A stretch of 38,983 bases of DNA, taken from Chthonomonas calidirosea. GTDB taxonomy: Bacteria; Armatimonadota; Chthonomonadetes; Chthonomonadales; Chthonomonadaceae. Positions 7,792 to 16,810 of this stretch are shown here, in pieces. The DNA lies in assembly GCA_945878775.1 (NCBI GenBank), contig CAMCUQ010000013.1:1-38983 (forward strand). The letters are read 5' to 3'. The first letter of the stretch is position 1; the number at the start of each line of letters is the position of its first letter. Made by a program: the position numbers and the translations under genes. The notes below the pieces were generated by a model. It did not search any database, had not been told where the DNA came from, and saw only the letters and a program-made list of their open reading frames with translations.

Positions 7792-8925
7792 ATGACATGC
7801 ATGAGAACGGATAGTAGTCAAATGGAGTTAGGGGTCTTGGCAGACGATCTTACCGGAGCAGCCGATGTCGTTGCCCCTTTTGCAAGCCGCTTCCGCACGG
7901 GGGTGGGTATTGGGCTGAATTCGGTCTATTCTGGTGGGTTATGGGATGTGTGGGCATGGAACACCGAGACCCGTGGAGTGGACAACAAGACCCTCGTTCA
8001 AGACCGTATTCGGCAGGCAACAGACAAGCTACTGCACCTTGAGCCAAAGCTTCTCTACAAGAAAATAGACAGCACCCTTCGTGGAAACCTCGAATGGGAG
8101 CTGAGAGCGATGTGCACCTGTGTTCCAAAACGGATACCGCTGGTTTGTCCTGCATTTCCTGCTATGGGGAGAACGGTTCGTGAGGGTAAACTCTATGTTC
8201 ATGGCACCTGTTGGACGGATACAGAGTTTGCGCCCGCAACGGGGTGTGGCACTGTCGCCGATGCCTTCGGAGGCACTTTCTCAAATGCTGTTTTCGCCGA
8301 TGCAGAGTCGGAGGAGGAGCTACTTGCTCTGGCACAACGGGTTTTGAAGAACCCTAAGCGGTGGCTAGTGGTGGGGAGTTCCGGACTTTCACGAGCGATA
8401 GCACGCAGTTTTGAGATCGAGAGGAACGCCTCCATTACCTCCTTTTCGGGGCGTATTTTGGTTGTGGTGGGGAGCCAGCATCCGCGCAGTCGCGAACAAG
8501 CAGACCACTACTGCCAGACGCGGGAAGTGCCACGTTTTTGGGTTGATGATACTACAAATCGTAGCGAGATAGTTTCACAAATCAGAGACTTGTGGGGCAA
8601 GGGGGCGACAGAGATCGTGCTGGAGACCTCAAATGAGCATCTTTCTATTTCTCCAAACGATGCACTCAGGCGAATTCTTGCTCCACTCTTTCACGAAGCC
8701 TGTTCTTTCGAGGTGATCTTTGCAACAGGGGGGGACACGGCGATTCAGATAGCGGAAGTTTTGGGTGCAACCTATTTGCGCGTGTTAGGGGAAAAGGAAC
8801 CGGGAGTAGTGGTAAGCCTATTGAAATACAGTTCGAGCCACTCCCTCACCCTGATAACAAAGGCGGGGGGCTTTGGGAATCGGGAGACGATAGCCCACTG
8901 TTTTCAGAGCGAGGTGAGCGAATGA
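7792..8925 (+). CDS. Four-carbon acid sugar kinase (DUF1537, DtnK/OtnK-like)
   Basis: LGVLADDLTGAADVVAPFA, YKKIDSTLRGNLEWEL, CPAFPAMGRTVREGKLYVHG. Internal starts at 7801/7822 possible. Confidence 0.88.
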   Translation: MTCMRTDSSQMELGVLADDLTGAADVVAPFASRFRTGVGIGLNSVYSGGLWDVWAWNTETRGVDNKTLVQDRIRQATDKLLHLEPKLLYKKIDSTLRGNLEWELRAMCTCVPKRIPLVCPAFPAMGRTVREGKLYVHGTCWTDTEFAPATGCGTVADAFGGTFSNAVFADAESEEELLALAQRVLKNPKRWLVVGSSGLSRAIARSFEIERNASITSFSGRILVVVGSQHPRSREQADHYCQTREVPRFWVDDTTNRSEIVSQIRDLWGKGATEIVLETSNEHLSISPNDALRRILAPLFHEACSFEVIFATGGDTAIQIAEVLGATYLRVLGEKEPGVVVSLLKYSSSHSLTLITKAGGFGNRETIAHCFQSEVSE

Positions 8926-9932
8926 AGAGTGAATTGCCCATTATTGGGATCACAATGGGAGACCCGGCAGGAATAGGTTGCGAGGTGATCCTGAAGGCAT
9001 TGCGCCACCCTGAAATCTATGCGCTGTGTCGTCCTGTCGTGTGTGGTGATTTGGCGTGGATAGAGCAAGTGAGCCGTGATCTGCAACTTCCGGTACGTGT
9101 CTTGCCAGATACAGAGGGAGTGCCCGACACCGACATGGTTTGCGTTCGGCAAGCCACTCGTGCCGACCTCTCGGAGGTTCATTATGGAGAACTTTCGGCT
9201 CATGCAGGACGCGCCGCCGCAGAGTGCGTTATCGTGGCGACTCATTTGGCAATGGAGAATGAATTCGACGCAATTGTTACCGCACCTCTAAATAAAGAGG
9301 CGATGGCTTTGGGAGGCTATCCCTATCCGGGGCATACGGAACTCCTTGCCGAGGTGACCCACACACCAAAGTATGGGATGTTTCTCTCGTCTGGAAACCT
9401 GAGAGTGATCCATGTGAGCACCCATGTCTCTCTCCGCGAAGCCATTGAGCGTGTGCGTACTCCGCGCATTATAGAGTGTATTCGCCTAGGGCAGGATGGG
9501 TGTCGCCAGCTCGGCATCACCAACCCTCGTGTGGCAGTTGCGGGCTTGAACCCCCATGCAGGAGAGAACGGGCTATTTGGAACAGAAGAGGTAGAGGAGA
9601 TCGCTCCCGCAATACAACTGGCACGGGACGAGGGGATACTGGCATCAGGACCCCATCCACCGGATACCATCTTTGCGCGAACGGCACTAGGGGAATTCGA
9701 TGTTGTGGTTGCCATGTATCACGATCAAGGACACATTCCCGTCAAGCTACATGGGTTCGACTCGGGTGTTAATATCACTCTTGGATTACCGATTATTCGG
9801 GTTTCTGTGGATCACGGAACCGCTTTCGACATTGCAGGGCAAGGGATCGCACGTGAGGAGAGCCTCCTCGAGGCGGTGCGCGTTGCGGTGCAGATGGTGC
9901 ATGCGCGAACCCAAACCCATATGTCGCTTTAG
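8922..9932 (+). CDS. pdxA2: PdxA/PdxA2-like 4-phospho-threonine or threonate/erythronate 4-phosphate dehydrogenase
   Basis: IIGITMGDPAGIGCEVILKAL, APLNKEAM...GYPGHTELLAE, YHDQGHIPVKL, TLGLPIIRVSVDHGTAFDIAG; ATGA overlap with the DUF1537 gene. Confidence 0.88.
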   Translation: MKSELPIIGITMGDPAGIGCEVILKALRHPEIYALCRPVVCGDLAWIEQVSRDLQLPVRVLPDTEGVPDTDMVCVRQATRADLSEVHYGELSAHAGRAAAECVIVATHLAMENEFDAIVTAPLNKEAMALGGYPYPGHTELLAEVTHTPKYGMFLSSGNLRVIHVSTHVSLREAIERVRTPRIIECIRLGQDGCRQLGITNPRVAVAGLNPHAGENGLFGTEEVEEIAPAIQLARDEGILASGPHPPDTIFARTALGEFDVVVAMYHDQGHIPVKLHGFDSGVNITLGLPIIRVSVDHGTAFDIAGQGIAREESLLEAVRVAVQMVHARTQTHMSL

Positions 9933-9945
9933 AAAGGCATTGGAT

Positions 9946-11286
9946 ATGGAGAACTCTATTCAAGTTACACTTCCCCTCGACATCTACACATTTCCACACA
10001 TTCCCCTTCCAGAGGTGTGGACTGTGGAGCAAAAGGTGACCAAACCTGCCCTCAGCCATGAAGAGATCACCACACTGGCACGGGGAGCCGTTGCTAACCT
10101 CACGCAAGACCCACGCCTAAAACCCGGTGCTACTGTTGCGGTTGGAGTGGGGAGCCGAGGGCTAGATAACCTCGTATTCGTGGTCAAAACAGTGGTCGCA
10201 GAACTCAAAGCGCAAGGGCTAAAGCCCTTCATTGTTCCCGCAATGGGGAGCCACGGTGGAGCGACTGCGGAAGGGCAAAGGCAGGTGCTCGCCGACTATG
10301 GGGTGACCGAAGCGAGTTCTGGAACAGAGATTCGCGCCACGATGGAGGTCACTCTCGTTGGAGTCTTGAACGCAGAAGAAGGGGGCGATTATGAGGGGCA
10401 GAAAGTCTATTGTGACAATAATGCACTCTCTGCTGACGCGATTCTGCTCATCAATCGCATCAAGCCACACACCGATTTTCAGGGTGAAGTGGAGAGCGGT
10501 ATCGCTAAAATGTGCGTTATCGGGCTTGGAAAGCGGTTTGGCGCGGAGTGCGTGCATCAGTACGGTGTCAACGGTCTCCGCGACCTTGTTCCAAGAATCG
10601 CCCGCTTCCTCGTTTCAAAACTTCCCATTGTAGGTGGAGTCGCCTTGATCGAAAACGATTTTGGACGTACTTGCGAGATTCATGCGGTTCCTGCCGAGGA
10701 TGTCGCTGGTAATGGCGAAAAGCGTCTTTTGGCACACTCACGTACTCTTGCGCCCCACCTTCCCTTCCAAGAGATCGATGTTTTGATTGTGGATCAGATG
10801 GGAAAGAACATTAGTGGGGCAGGGATGGATACCCATGTCATTGGGAGAGGCTACCTGCCTAGCCTAAAAGAGCAGGAATGGGGTGGTCCCAACGTGCGCC
10901 TCGTGGCAGTCCTTGACTTGACTAAAGAGACGCACGGCAACGCAACGGCACTGGGCTTGGCAGACTTAACAACGCGCCATCTTGTGGAGCAAGCGGATTT
11001 CGAGACGACTTTTATCAATATTAGAACCAGTGGCGAAGGCGGGGTTCTTCGAGGGCGACTACCTCTCATTATGCCGACGAGTAACGACTGCGTGAAGACC
11101 GCCATTGCAACCTGTGGGCGCAAAACTGCGGAGGAGGTGAGGTTTGTGCGAATCCGTAATACCGCAGACGTGCAGTTCCTCGAAATTTCTCGCGCTCTAC
11201 TTGATGAGGCGCGGCAAAGCTCACAGTTGATAGTGTCCGAGGAGAGCCATCCTCTCGATCTTTGTGCGCCTGTTCGTCCAGAGTAG
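9946..11286 (+). CDS. LarA-like (DUF2088) protein, putative nickel-pincer-dependent racemase/epimerase
   Basis: IVPAMGSHGGATAEGQ, INRIKPHTDFQGEVESGIAKMCVIGLGKRFGA. Start chosen at 9946 because the longer ORF overlaps pdxA2. Confidence 0.72.
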   Translation: MENSIQVTLPLDIYTFPHIPLPEVWTVEQKVTKPALSHEEITTLARGAVANLTQDPRLKPGATVAVGVGSRGLDNLVFVVKTVVAELKAQGLKPFIVPAMGSHGGATAEGQRQVLADYGVTEASSGTEIRATMEVTLVGVLNAEEGGDYEGQKVYCDNNALSADAILLINRIKPHTDFQGEVESGIAKMCVIGLGKRFGAECVHQYGVNGLRDLVPRIARFLVSKLPIVGGVALIENDFGRTCEIHAVPAEDVAGNGEKRLLAHSRTLAPHLPFQEIDVLIVDQMGKNISGAGMDTHVIGRGYLPSLKEQEWGGPNVRLVAVLDLTKETHGNATALGLADLTTRHLVEQADFETTFINIRTSGEGGVLRGRLPLIMPTSNDCVKTAIATCGRKTAEEVRFVRIRNTADVQFLEISRALLDEARQSSQLIVSEESHPLDLCAPVRPE

Positions 11287-11331
11287 CTCCGCATTATTTG
11301 GTTTGTTTTCCGAAGAGGTATCTTTTAGGGA

Positions 11332-11370
11332 GGGGGCTCAAAGAGTAAATCGCTTTTTGAGTCCCCTTCT
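11332..11370 (+). terminator. Rho-independent-like hairpin after the LarA-like gene
   Basis: GGGGGCTCAAA - loop - TTTGAGTCCCC, followed by TTCT. Confidence 0.55.
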
Positions 11371-11439
11371 ACCCGTCAATCCTGAGTATTTTGAACCGCT
11401 GTAAGTAAGCGATGCATGCCAGGAGGTATAATCTCTGAC

Positions 11440-12645
11440 ATGATGCTGAATGTTGAATCACTACCCGAATTTGCCTTTGAGGTGACGGCAACCTCCGACG
11501 AAAAGGGTGTCTCTGGACGTTGTGGACGCCTCACTCTCCCTCACGCCACACTCGAAACCCCCGTCTTCATGCCTGTTGGAACCCAGGCGACTGTTAAGGC
11601 AATGACCCCCGGAGAGCTGGAGACTATCGGCTTTCGACTCATTTTGGGGAACACCTATCACCTCCATCTGCGCCCCGGCGAAGACCTACTTGCGAGAGCT
11701 GGTGGGCTGCATCGCTTTGCGGGCTGGGACAATGCACTCCTCACAGATAGTGGTGGCTTTCAGGTTTTTAGTCTCTCTGGGCTTCGTAGGATAGGGGAGG
11801 ATGGAGTGCAGTTCGCCTCTCACATCGATGGCTCCAAGCACCTGTTTACTCCCGAAAGCGTTATGGAGATTCAGCAGAAGATCGGGGCAGATATTATCAT
11901 GGCGTTCGATGAATGCCCCCCTTATCCCTGCACCGTGGAGTATGCTCAGGAAGCGAACGCACGCACCCACCGTTGGGCAGAGCGGTGCAAAGTCGCTTGG
12001 GAGCAGTCAGGACGCCGCGCTGCTGGAGGCTGGAAGCAGGCATTCTTTGGCATTGTACAGGGCAGTATCTACCGTGAACTACGAGAACAGAGCGCAGAGC
12101 ACCTGATCGAGATGGACTTTTCTGGGTACGCCATTGGTGGGCTTGCTGTTGGAGAGAACTTGGACAGGCGGAACGCCGCAATTACCTGGTGTACCGATCT
12201 TTTGCCTCAGAATAAACCCCGCTATTTGATGGGGGTGGGAACACCTCACGATATTCTGGATGCTGTGCAACGGGGTGTCGATATGTTCGACTGCGTATTG
12301 CCCACTCGTAACGCAAGAAACGGGCAGGTTTTCACCTCGCGAGGTGTCTTGAACCTCCGCAATGCGAAATATAACGAGGACTTTACACCCCTGGATGCCC
12401 ACTGCTCTTGTCGCGTGTGTCAGCGTCACACTCGTGCGTATGTGCGTCATCTTTTTCGAACCAATGAGATGTTGGGCGCGAGGCTGACGACCTATCATAA
12501 TCTTTCGTTCTATCATCACCTCATGCAAGACATTCGCTTCAGCCTTCGAGAAGGGACATTTCACGCCTTTCGTACCGCTTTTTTACAGCAATATTGGAAC
12601 TATGAGGAGGAAGCGACGGAAGACGAAGAGAATGAGAACAATTAA
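11440..12645 (+). CDS. tgt: tRNA-guanine(34) transglycosylase
   Basis: ETPVFMPVGTQATVKAMTP, LILGNTYHLHLRPG, LLTDSGGFQVFSLS, GSIYRELREQSAEHL, YLMGVGTPHDILDAV; AGGAGG at 11421. Confidence 0.95.
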   Translation: MMLNVESLPEFAFEVTATSDEKGVSGRCGRLTLPHATLETPVFMPVGTQATVKAMTPGELETIGFRLILGNTYHLHLRPGEDLLARAGGLHRFAGWDNALLTDSGGFQVFSLSGLRRIGEDGVQFASHIDGSKHLFTPESVMEIQQKIGADIIMAFDECPPYPCTVEYAQEANARTHRWAERCKVAWEQSGRRAAGGWKQAFFGIVQGSIYRELREQSAEHLIEMDFSGYAIGGLAVGENLDRRNAAITWCTDLLPQNKPRYLMGVGTPHDILDAVQRGVDMFDCVLPTRNARNGQVFTSRGVLNLRNAKYNEDFTPLDAHCSCRVCQRHTRAYVRHLFRTNEMLGARLTTYHNLSFYHHLMQDIRFSLREGTFHAFRTAFLQQYWNYEEEATEDEENENN

Positions 12646-12678
12646 GAGTGGGAACTTTTTCCCTGGCGAATCCTATCA

Positions 12679-14046
12679 ATGGAACGGAGAGTGTATCGTA
12701 TGTTACTCAGAAGGCTAAAACATTTTGTGGGGTGTAGTGGATTGGTGTTGCTGGTTGCTAGTAGCTTTTCATTCACCAAGCACGCCCCAACTTTGCCCCC
12801 TGCGCCCAAAGAGGATGCCCTAAAGCCTGCGCCACGAGGTTTTGAGCGCATTTTCGATGGTGAGACCCTGAACGGGTGGCAACTGCACGATAAGGGCGGT
12901 GGGAGTGGCTACATAGTACGTGATGGACTCCTTATTTGTCCCTCCGATGGTGGTGGGAAGATATTCCATGACAAAGTTTATAAGGACTTCGTCTTTCGGT
13001 TTGAATATCGCCTGGAGTCTGGTGGAAACAACGGAGTCGGAATTCGTGCTCCTGCGGAAGGCGATGCCGCGTATATGGGGATGGAATCGCAAATTCTGGA
13101 CGACTATGCCGCCATGTATGCGAATCTGATGCCCGGACAGTATCACAGTTCACTCTATCGGATTGTAGCAGCGAAGCGAGGTGCGCCAAAGCCTGCGGGC
13201 GAGTGGAACCAAGAAGAGGTTTCGGCAGTTGGAAGGCATATCAAGATCACGGTCAACGGCATAGTGACCGTCGATGCAGACCTGAACAAAGTCACCGATC
13301 CTGCCGTTCTTGCCGAGCATCCCGGAATGCTTAGGGATAGGGGATATGTGGGTTTCTTGGGACATGGACCCGCCGAGGTTCAGTTCCGAAATATCTTTCT
13401 AAAGGACCTCTCCAAGCCCGATCAGGATAACAAGGCTCCGAAAGGCTTCAAAGCCCTCTTTAATGGCAAAAACCTGGATGGTTGGCGTGGACTGGTTAAG
13501 AACCCGGAAGCCCGCGCTCAAATGAACCCCGAACAACTCAAAGAGGCGTATGAGAAGGCGACACCAGAGGCACTCAAGCACTGGACGGTACAGGATGGCG
13601 TGATTCACTACGATAGCAAAAACGATAACCTCTGTAGCCCCAAAGATTACAAGGATTTTGAACTGCTTGTCGAATGGAAAATTGGTCCACATGGCGACAG
13701 CGGCATCTACCTTCGGGGAAGCCCCCAAGTTCAGATTTGGGACAACCCACTTGGCTCTGGAGGGTTGTACAACAACCAAAAGAATCCCAGTAACCCTTCG
13801 CGCCTTGCCGATAACCCCACAGGGCAGTGGAACCGTTTCCGAGTTCTCATGGTGGGCGACAAGGTATCCGTCTTTTTGAACGATCACCTCGTCGTGCAAA
13901 ACGTAACTATGGAGAACTACTGGAACCGTAGCAAGGCGATGTACCCGGAAGGAGCCATCGAGCTTCAGCATCATGGTGACCCACTCTTCTTCAAGAACAT
14001 ATACGTTCGTGAGATAGATGCGAAGGCGAGTGGAGAAAAGCACTAA
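12679..14046 (+). CDS. Secreted protein with two tandem DUF1080 (3-keto-disaccharide hydrolase-like) domains
   Basis: Two repeats: GFERIFDGETLNGWQLHDKG... and GFKALFNGKNLDGWRGLV...; hydrophobic N-terminus. Start may be 12700. Confidence 0.85.
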   Translation: MERRVYRMLLRRLKHFVGCSGLVLLVASSFSFTKHAPTLPPAPKEDALKPAPRGFERIFDGETLNGWQLHDKGGGSGYIVRDGLLICPSDGGGKIFHDKVYKDFVFRFEYRLESGGNNGVGIRAPAEGDAAYMGMESQILDDYAAMYANLMPGQYHSSLYRIVAAKRGAPKPAGEWNQEEVSAVGRHIKITVNGIVTVDADLNKVTDPAVLAEHPGMLRDRGYVGFLGHGPAEVQFRNIFLKDLSKPDQDNKAPKGFKALFNGKNLDGWRGLVKNPEARAQMNPEQLKEAYEKATPEALKHWTVQDGVIHYDSKNDNLCSPKDYKDFELLVEWKIGPHGDSGIYLRGSPQVQIWDNPLGSGGLYNNQKNPSNPSRLADNPTGQWNRFRVLMVGDKVSVFLNDHLVVQNVTMENYWNRSKAMYPEGAIELQHHGDPLFFKNIYVREIDAKASGEKH

Positions 14047-14950
14047 CGTTCGGGACATACCGGAAGCGGAGTTTGACTGGAACGAGATTCCCTCGCCTCT
14101 GCTCAACTTGAACGCGACCCTGCGTAGTGGTCAATGTTTTCGGTGGCGACAGGATACCTGCCATATTTGGTGGGGAACGGTAGAGAAGACCGCTATCGCG
14201 CTTTGGCAAGACCCATATAACCCAAACGCCTCCCTACTCTGGCAGACTTTTCCAGAGCTGAATAGGGGGGCGTTTGTTCGTGATTATTTACGCCTGAACG
14301 TCGATCTTGAAGCCCTGTACTCCGATTGGATTGCGACGGAACCGAGGATGACGGAGGTAATTGAGAAGTATAAGGGGCTTCGTATACTGAGGCAACCGCC
14401 CGAAGAGTGCTTCTTTGCGTTCCTTTGTGCCTCCTGCAATACCGTGGTGAAAATCGAGCGGAGCGTCTTCCGTTTGTCGGAACGGTATGGAGAGCCTATT
14501 GAGGTTCCGAGAGGCGTGTGCTTTGCGTTTCCCACAATGGAAGCTCTTGCCGAGGCAGAGGAGCAGGCTCTACGCGCTGACCTTTGGGGTTACCGTGCGC
14601 CCCGCGTGATTGCCCTTGCGAAAGAGCTTTCGGGGCGTCCCAAAGGTTGGCTACGGGGATTACGTGAGGTTGAACACAGTGCTGCACGCGCCGAATTAGT
14701 TCAACTGTATGGTATTGGCTCAAAACTTGCGGATTGTATTTGTCTCTTCTGTCTGGACAAGGATTCGGCAACACCTGTGGACACGCATATCTGGCAGCTC
14801 ACCTGCCGACTCTTTCGCCCCGATCTCGTGGGCAAATCTTTAACGCCCAGAGTCTATTCTGAGATAGAGCAGGAGTGGCAAGGGCGATTTGGGGATTACG
14901 CAGGGTGGGCACAGCAGTATCTCTTCTTGGGGGAACTGGATCACCACTAG
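14018..14950 (+). CDS. ogg: 8-oxoguanine DNA glycosylase, OGG1-type (HhH-GPD)
   Basis: LRSGQCFRWRQ, FLCASCNTVVKIERSV, DLWGYRAPRVIALAKEL, YGIGSKLADCICLFCLDKDSATPVDTHIWQL. Confidence 0.9.
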   Translation: MRRRVEKSTNVRDIPEAEFDWNEIPSPLLNLNATLRSGQCFRWRQDTCHIWWGTVEKTAIALWQDPYNPNASLLWQTFPELNRGAFVRDYLRLNVDLEALYSDWIATEPRMTEVIEKYKGLRILRQPPEECFFAFLCASCNTVVKIERSVFRLSERYGEPIEVPRGVCFAFPTMEALAEAEEQALRADLWGYRAPRVIALAKELSGRPKGWLRGLREVEHSAARAELVQLYGIGSKLADCICLFCLDKDSATPVDTHIWQLTCRLFRPDLVGKSLTPRVYSEIEQEWQGRFGDYAGWAQQYLFLGELDHH

Positions 14951-15019
14951 CAATTGCTATTACCAACAGCATCTTGCGTCGAGGCTTGTTGACCTGCCAA
15001 GTCAATTTGTTTAGCTATG

Positions 15020-16162
15020 CTACTGTCTAGTTGCCTGTAGTTTCATAATGTAATACTGTTTGCCTCCTCTCAGATTAGAGGCTGCAAAACAAAGTGTCGT
15101 CCCATTTTGAGAGATGCCTATCGTTGCTCCTATATGATTACCGCGAATTGTTTCCTTGGGGTGAAACAAGAGCCACTTTTCATGAGTTTTTAGATCAAAT
15201 AGCCAAACTTTCAACCTCTCTACATCAGTGAGCGGCTTCGCATCATAGTACCCCGCACCAACAAGCCAACTTTGCCTCGTTGCGAAGTCAAACGACATAA
15301 CACCTTCAGAGGAAGACAAGTCTTCTGGAATATGCATATAAAAATCCAATGGTGCTTGAGATGTGCCAACAGAGATACCATCCTCACGCACAAAAACGGC
15401 GTGCCCATTGTCCAAAATATAATTAGGAACGTCTTTATACTCCTTAACTTCACCAATCAATTCTCCATTGGGAATGGATACTGATCCAACGTGTACTACA
15501 TCAGCATTACCATCTTGGCGATATGCAGCAAAGACGGAGATCGCTTGAGGGCTTTTCCATTGGATAATGCCATTAGCCATAAGATAATACTCATTAGGCA
15601 TCTGGCGCGTAAACGCTTTTGTCCAGAGAGAGAGGGTTTTGGAATCGCCTGTAGTTGTATTGACAATACGTAGAACGGTATTGGGTGGTTGGCTCTCATC
15701 GTGTTCAAGCCAAGCGACATATTGGCTATCGGGGGAGAAAATCAATTTCCCAAAGCTTGGACTTGATTGAGGTGAGATGGGAAATGTGTATTTGAACGAC
15801 TTTGCCCATTGTTTTTTCAAATTTTGAGTGTCATAGAGAGTCAAGGTAATCTGATCTCTTGGGCTATATATCTGATATAACATCACCCGCTCTTCGTTTG
15901 GTGACAGTATGGATCTGAGCAATACTCCCGATGGTATCTGCATAATGGTTCTGAGCTGGCGTGTCTTTGTATCATAACAACTGATTCGCTTTTGCCCCTC
16001 AATTAAAACATATCTTCCATATTGTCCCATGTGAACTATACCAGCACTCTCACTTGGAACGTTAAACGACGATACTTTGTAGATGGGTAGACGATTACGT
16101 TTCGTCGTATTTGGCTGAATGAGTATCGCCAATCCTAAAATTAAACTCAGTAGATATTGCAT
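15020..16162 (-). CDS. Hypothetical secreted TolB/WD-like beta-propeller protein
   Basis: Signal-like N-term; repeated strands such as LIFSPDSQYVAWLEHD, ILSPNEERVMLYQIY. Confidence 0.6.
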   Translation of the reverse strand: MQYLLSLILGLAILIQPNTTKRNRLPIYKVSSFNVPSESAGIVHMGQYGRYVLIEGQKRISCYDTKTRQLRTIMQIPSGVLLRSILSPNEERVMLYQIYSPRDQITLTLYDTQNLKKQWAKSFKYTFPISPQSSPSFGKLIFSPDSQYVAWLEHDESQPPNTVLRIVNTTTGDSKTLSLWTKAFTRQMPNEYYLMANGIIQWKSPQAISVFAAYRQDGNADVVHVGSVSIPNGELIGEVKEYKDVPNYILDNGHAVFVREDGISVGTSQAPLDFYMHIPEDLSSSEGVMSFDFATRQSWLVGAGYYDAKPLTDVERLKVWLFDLKTHEKWLLFHPKETIRGNHIGATIGISQNGTTLCFAASNLRGGKQYYIMKLQATRQ

Positions 16163-16221
16163 CTCTTCTGCTCCTGAATTTGCAAGAACGCTATAAGAAT
16201 GCCTCCAATTGGGATAAGCTC

Positions 16222-16647
16222 TTAGGCGGCATCATTCCTTGCCCCCAGCCGATTCTGCTGGATCGCCTGCTCTTGACGGTCGAGGGCAGTACGAATATCC
16301 TGTAACTCCTTGGAGCTAAAACCCTCTGTTTGTAGGAGATATTTGATGAGAAGAGCGGGGGAGCCTGCAAAAAGGCGCGTGAGAACATCTTGCATTATGT
16401 CCCCTTTGGCATCGTGTGCCGAAACCATCGGGCGGAAGAGATGCATCCGTGTTCCGGGAACCACCTCGTGCATAACAAGCCCCTTTTTTTCGAGGTTGCG
16501 AAGCACTGTCAATATGGTCGTGTAGGCGAGTTTGCGCTCTTGAGTGAGCGCATTGATAACCTCGTGAACGCTGGCTTGTTGTTGAGTCCAAAGAACGTTT
16601 AGCACGGCGAGTTGTAACTCACCGAGCTCGTTTAATCGAGACGCCAT
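16222..16647 (-). CDS. BlaI/MecI/CopY-family transcriptional regulator
   Basis: LNELGELQLAVLNVLWTQQQASVHEVINALTQERKLAYTTILTVLRNLEKKGLV. Start moved to 16647. Confidence 0.88.
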   Translation of the reverse strand: MASRLNELGELQLAVLNVLWTQQQASVHEVINALTQERKLAYTTILTVLRNLEKKGLVMHEVVPGTRMHLFRPMVSAHDAKGDIMQDVLTRLFAGSPALLIKYLLQTEGFSSKELQDIRTALDRQEQAIQQNRLGARNDAA

Positions 16648-16810
16648 CCGTATACTCACTTTCTGTAGGTGTCGCCTTCTCCTTTTCGAGTGCCTGAGGA
16701 GGTGCTCGTCTCCGGGGGAGAGGCGATCTGTTATGAGGGGGAACCAAGACCAAAAACAAGGCAATAGAGCGGATTTGGCATGGCGTTGCCGTTAGAAATC
16801 TATGTGGTTA

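Noticed and set aside
13399-14106. 235-aa minus ORF antisense to the DUF1080 gene
   Set aside because: Overlaps a strong coding frame with recognisable domain repeats; composition looks like shadow ORF.
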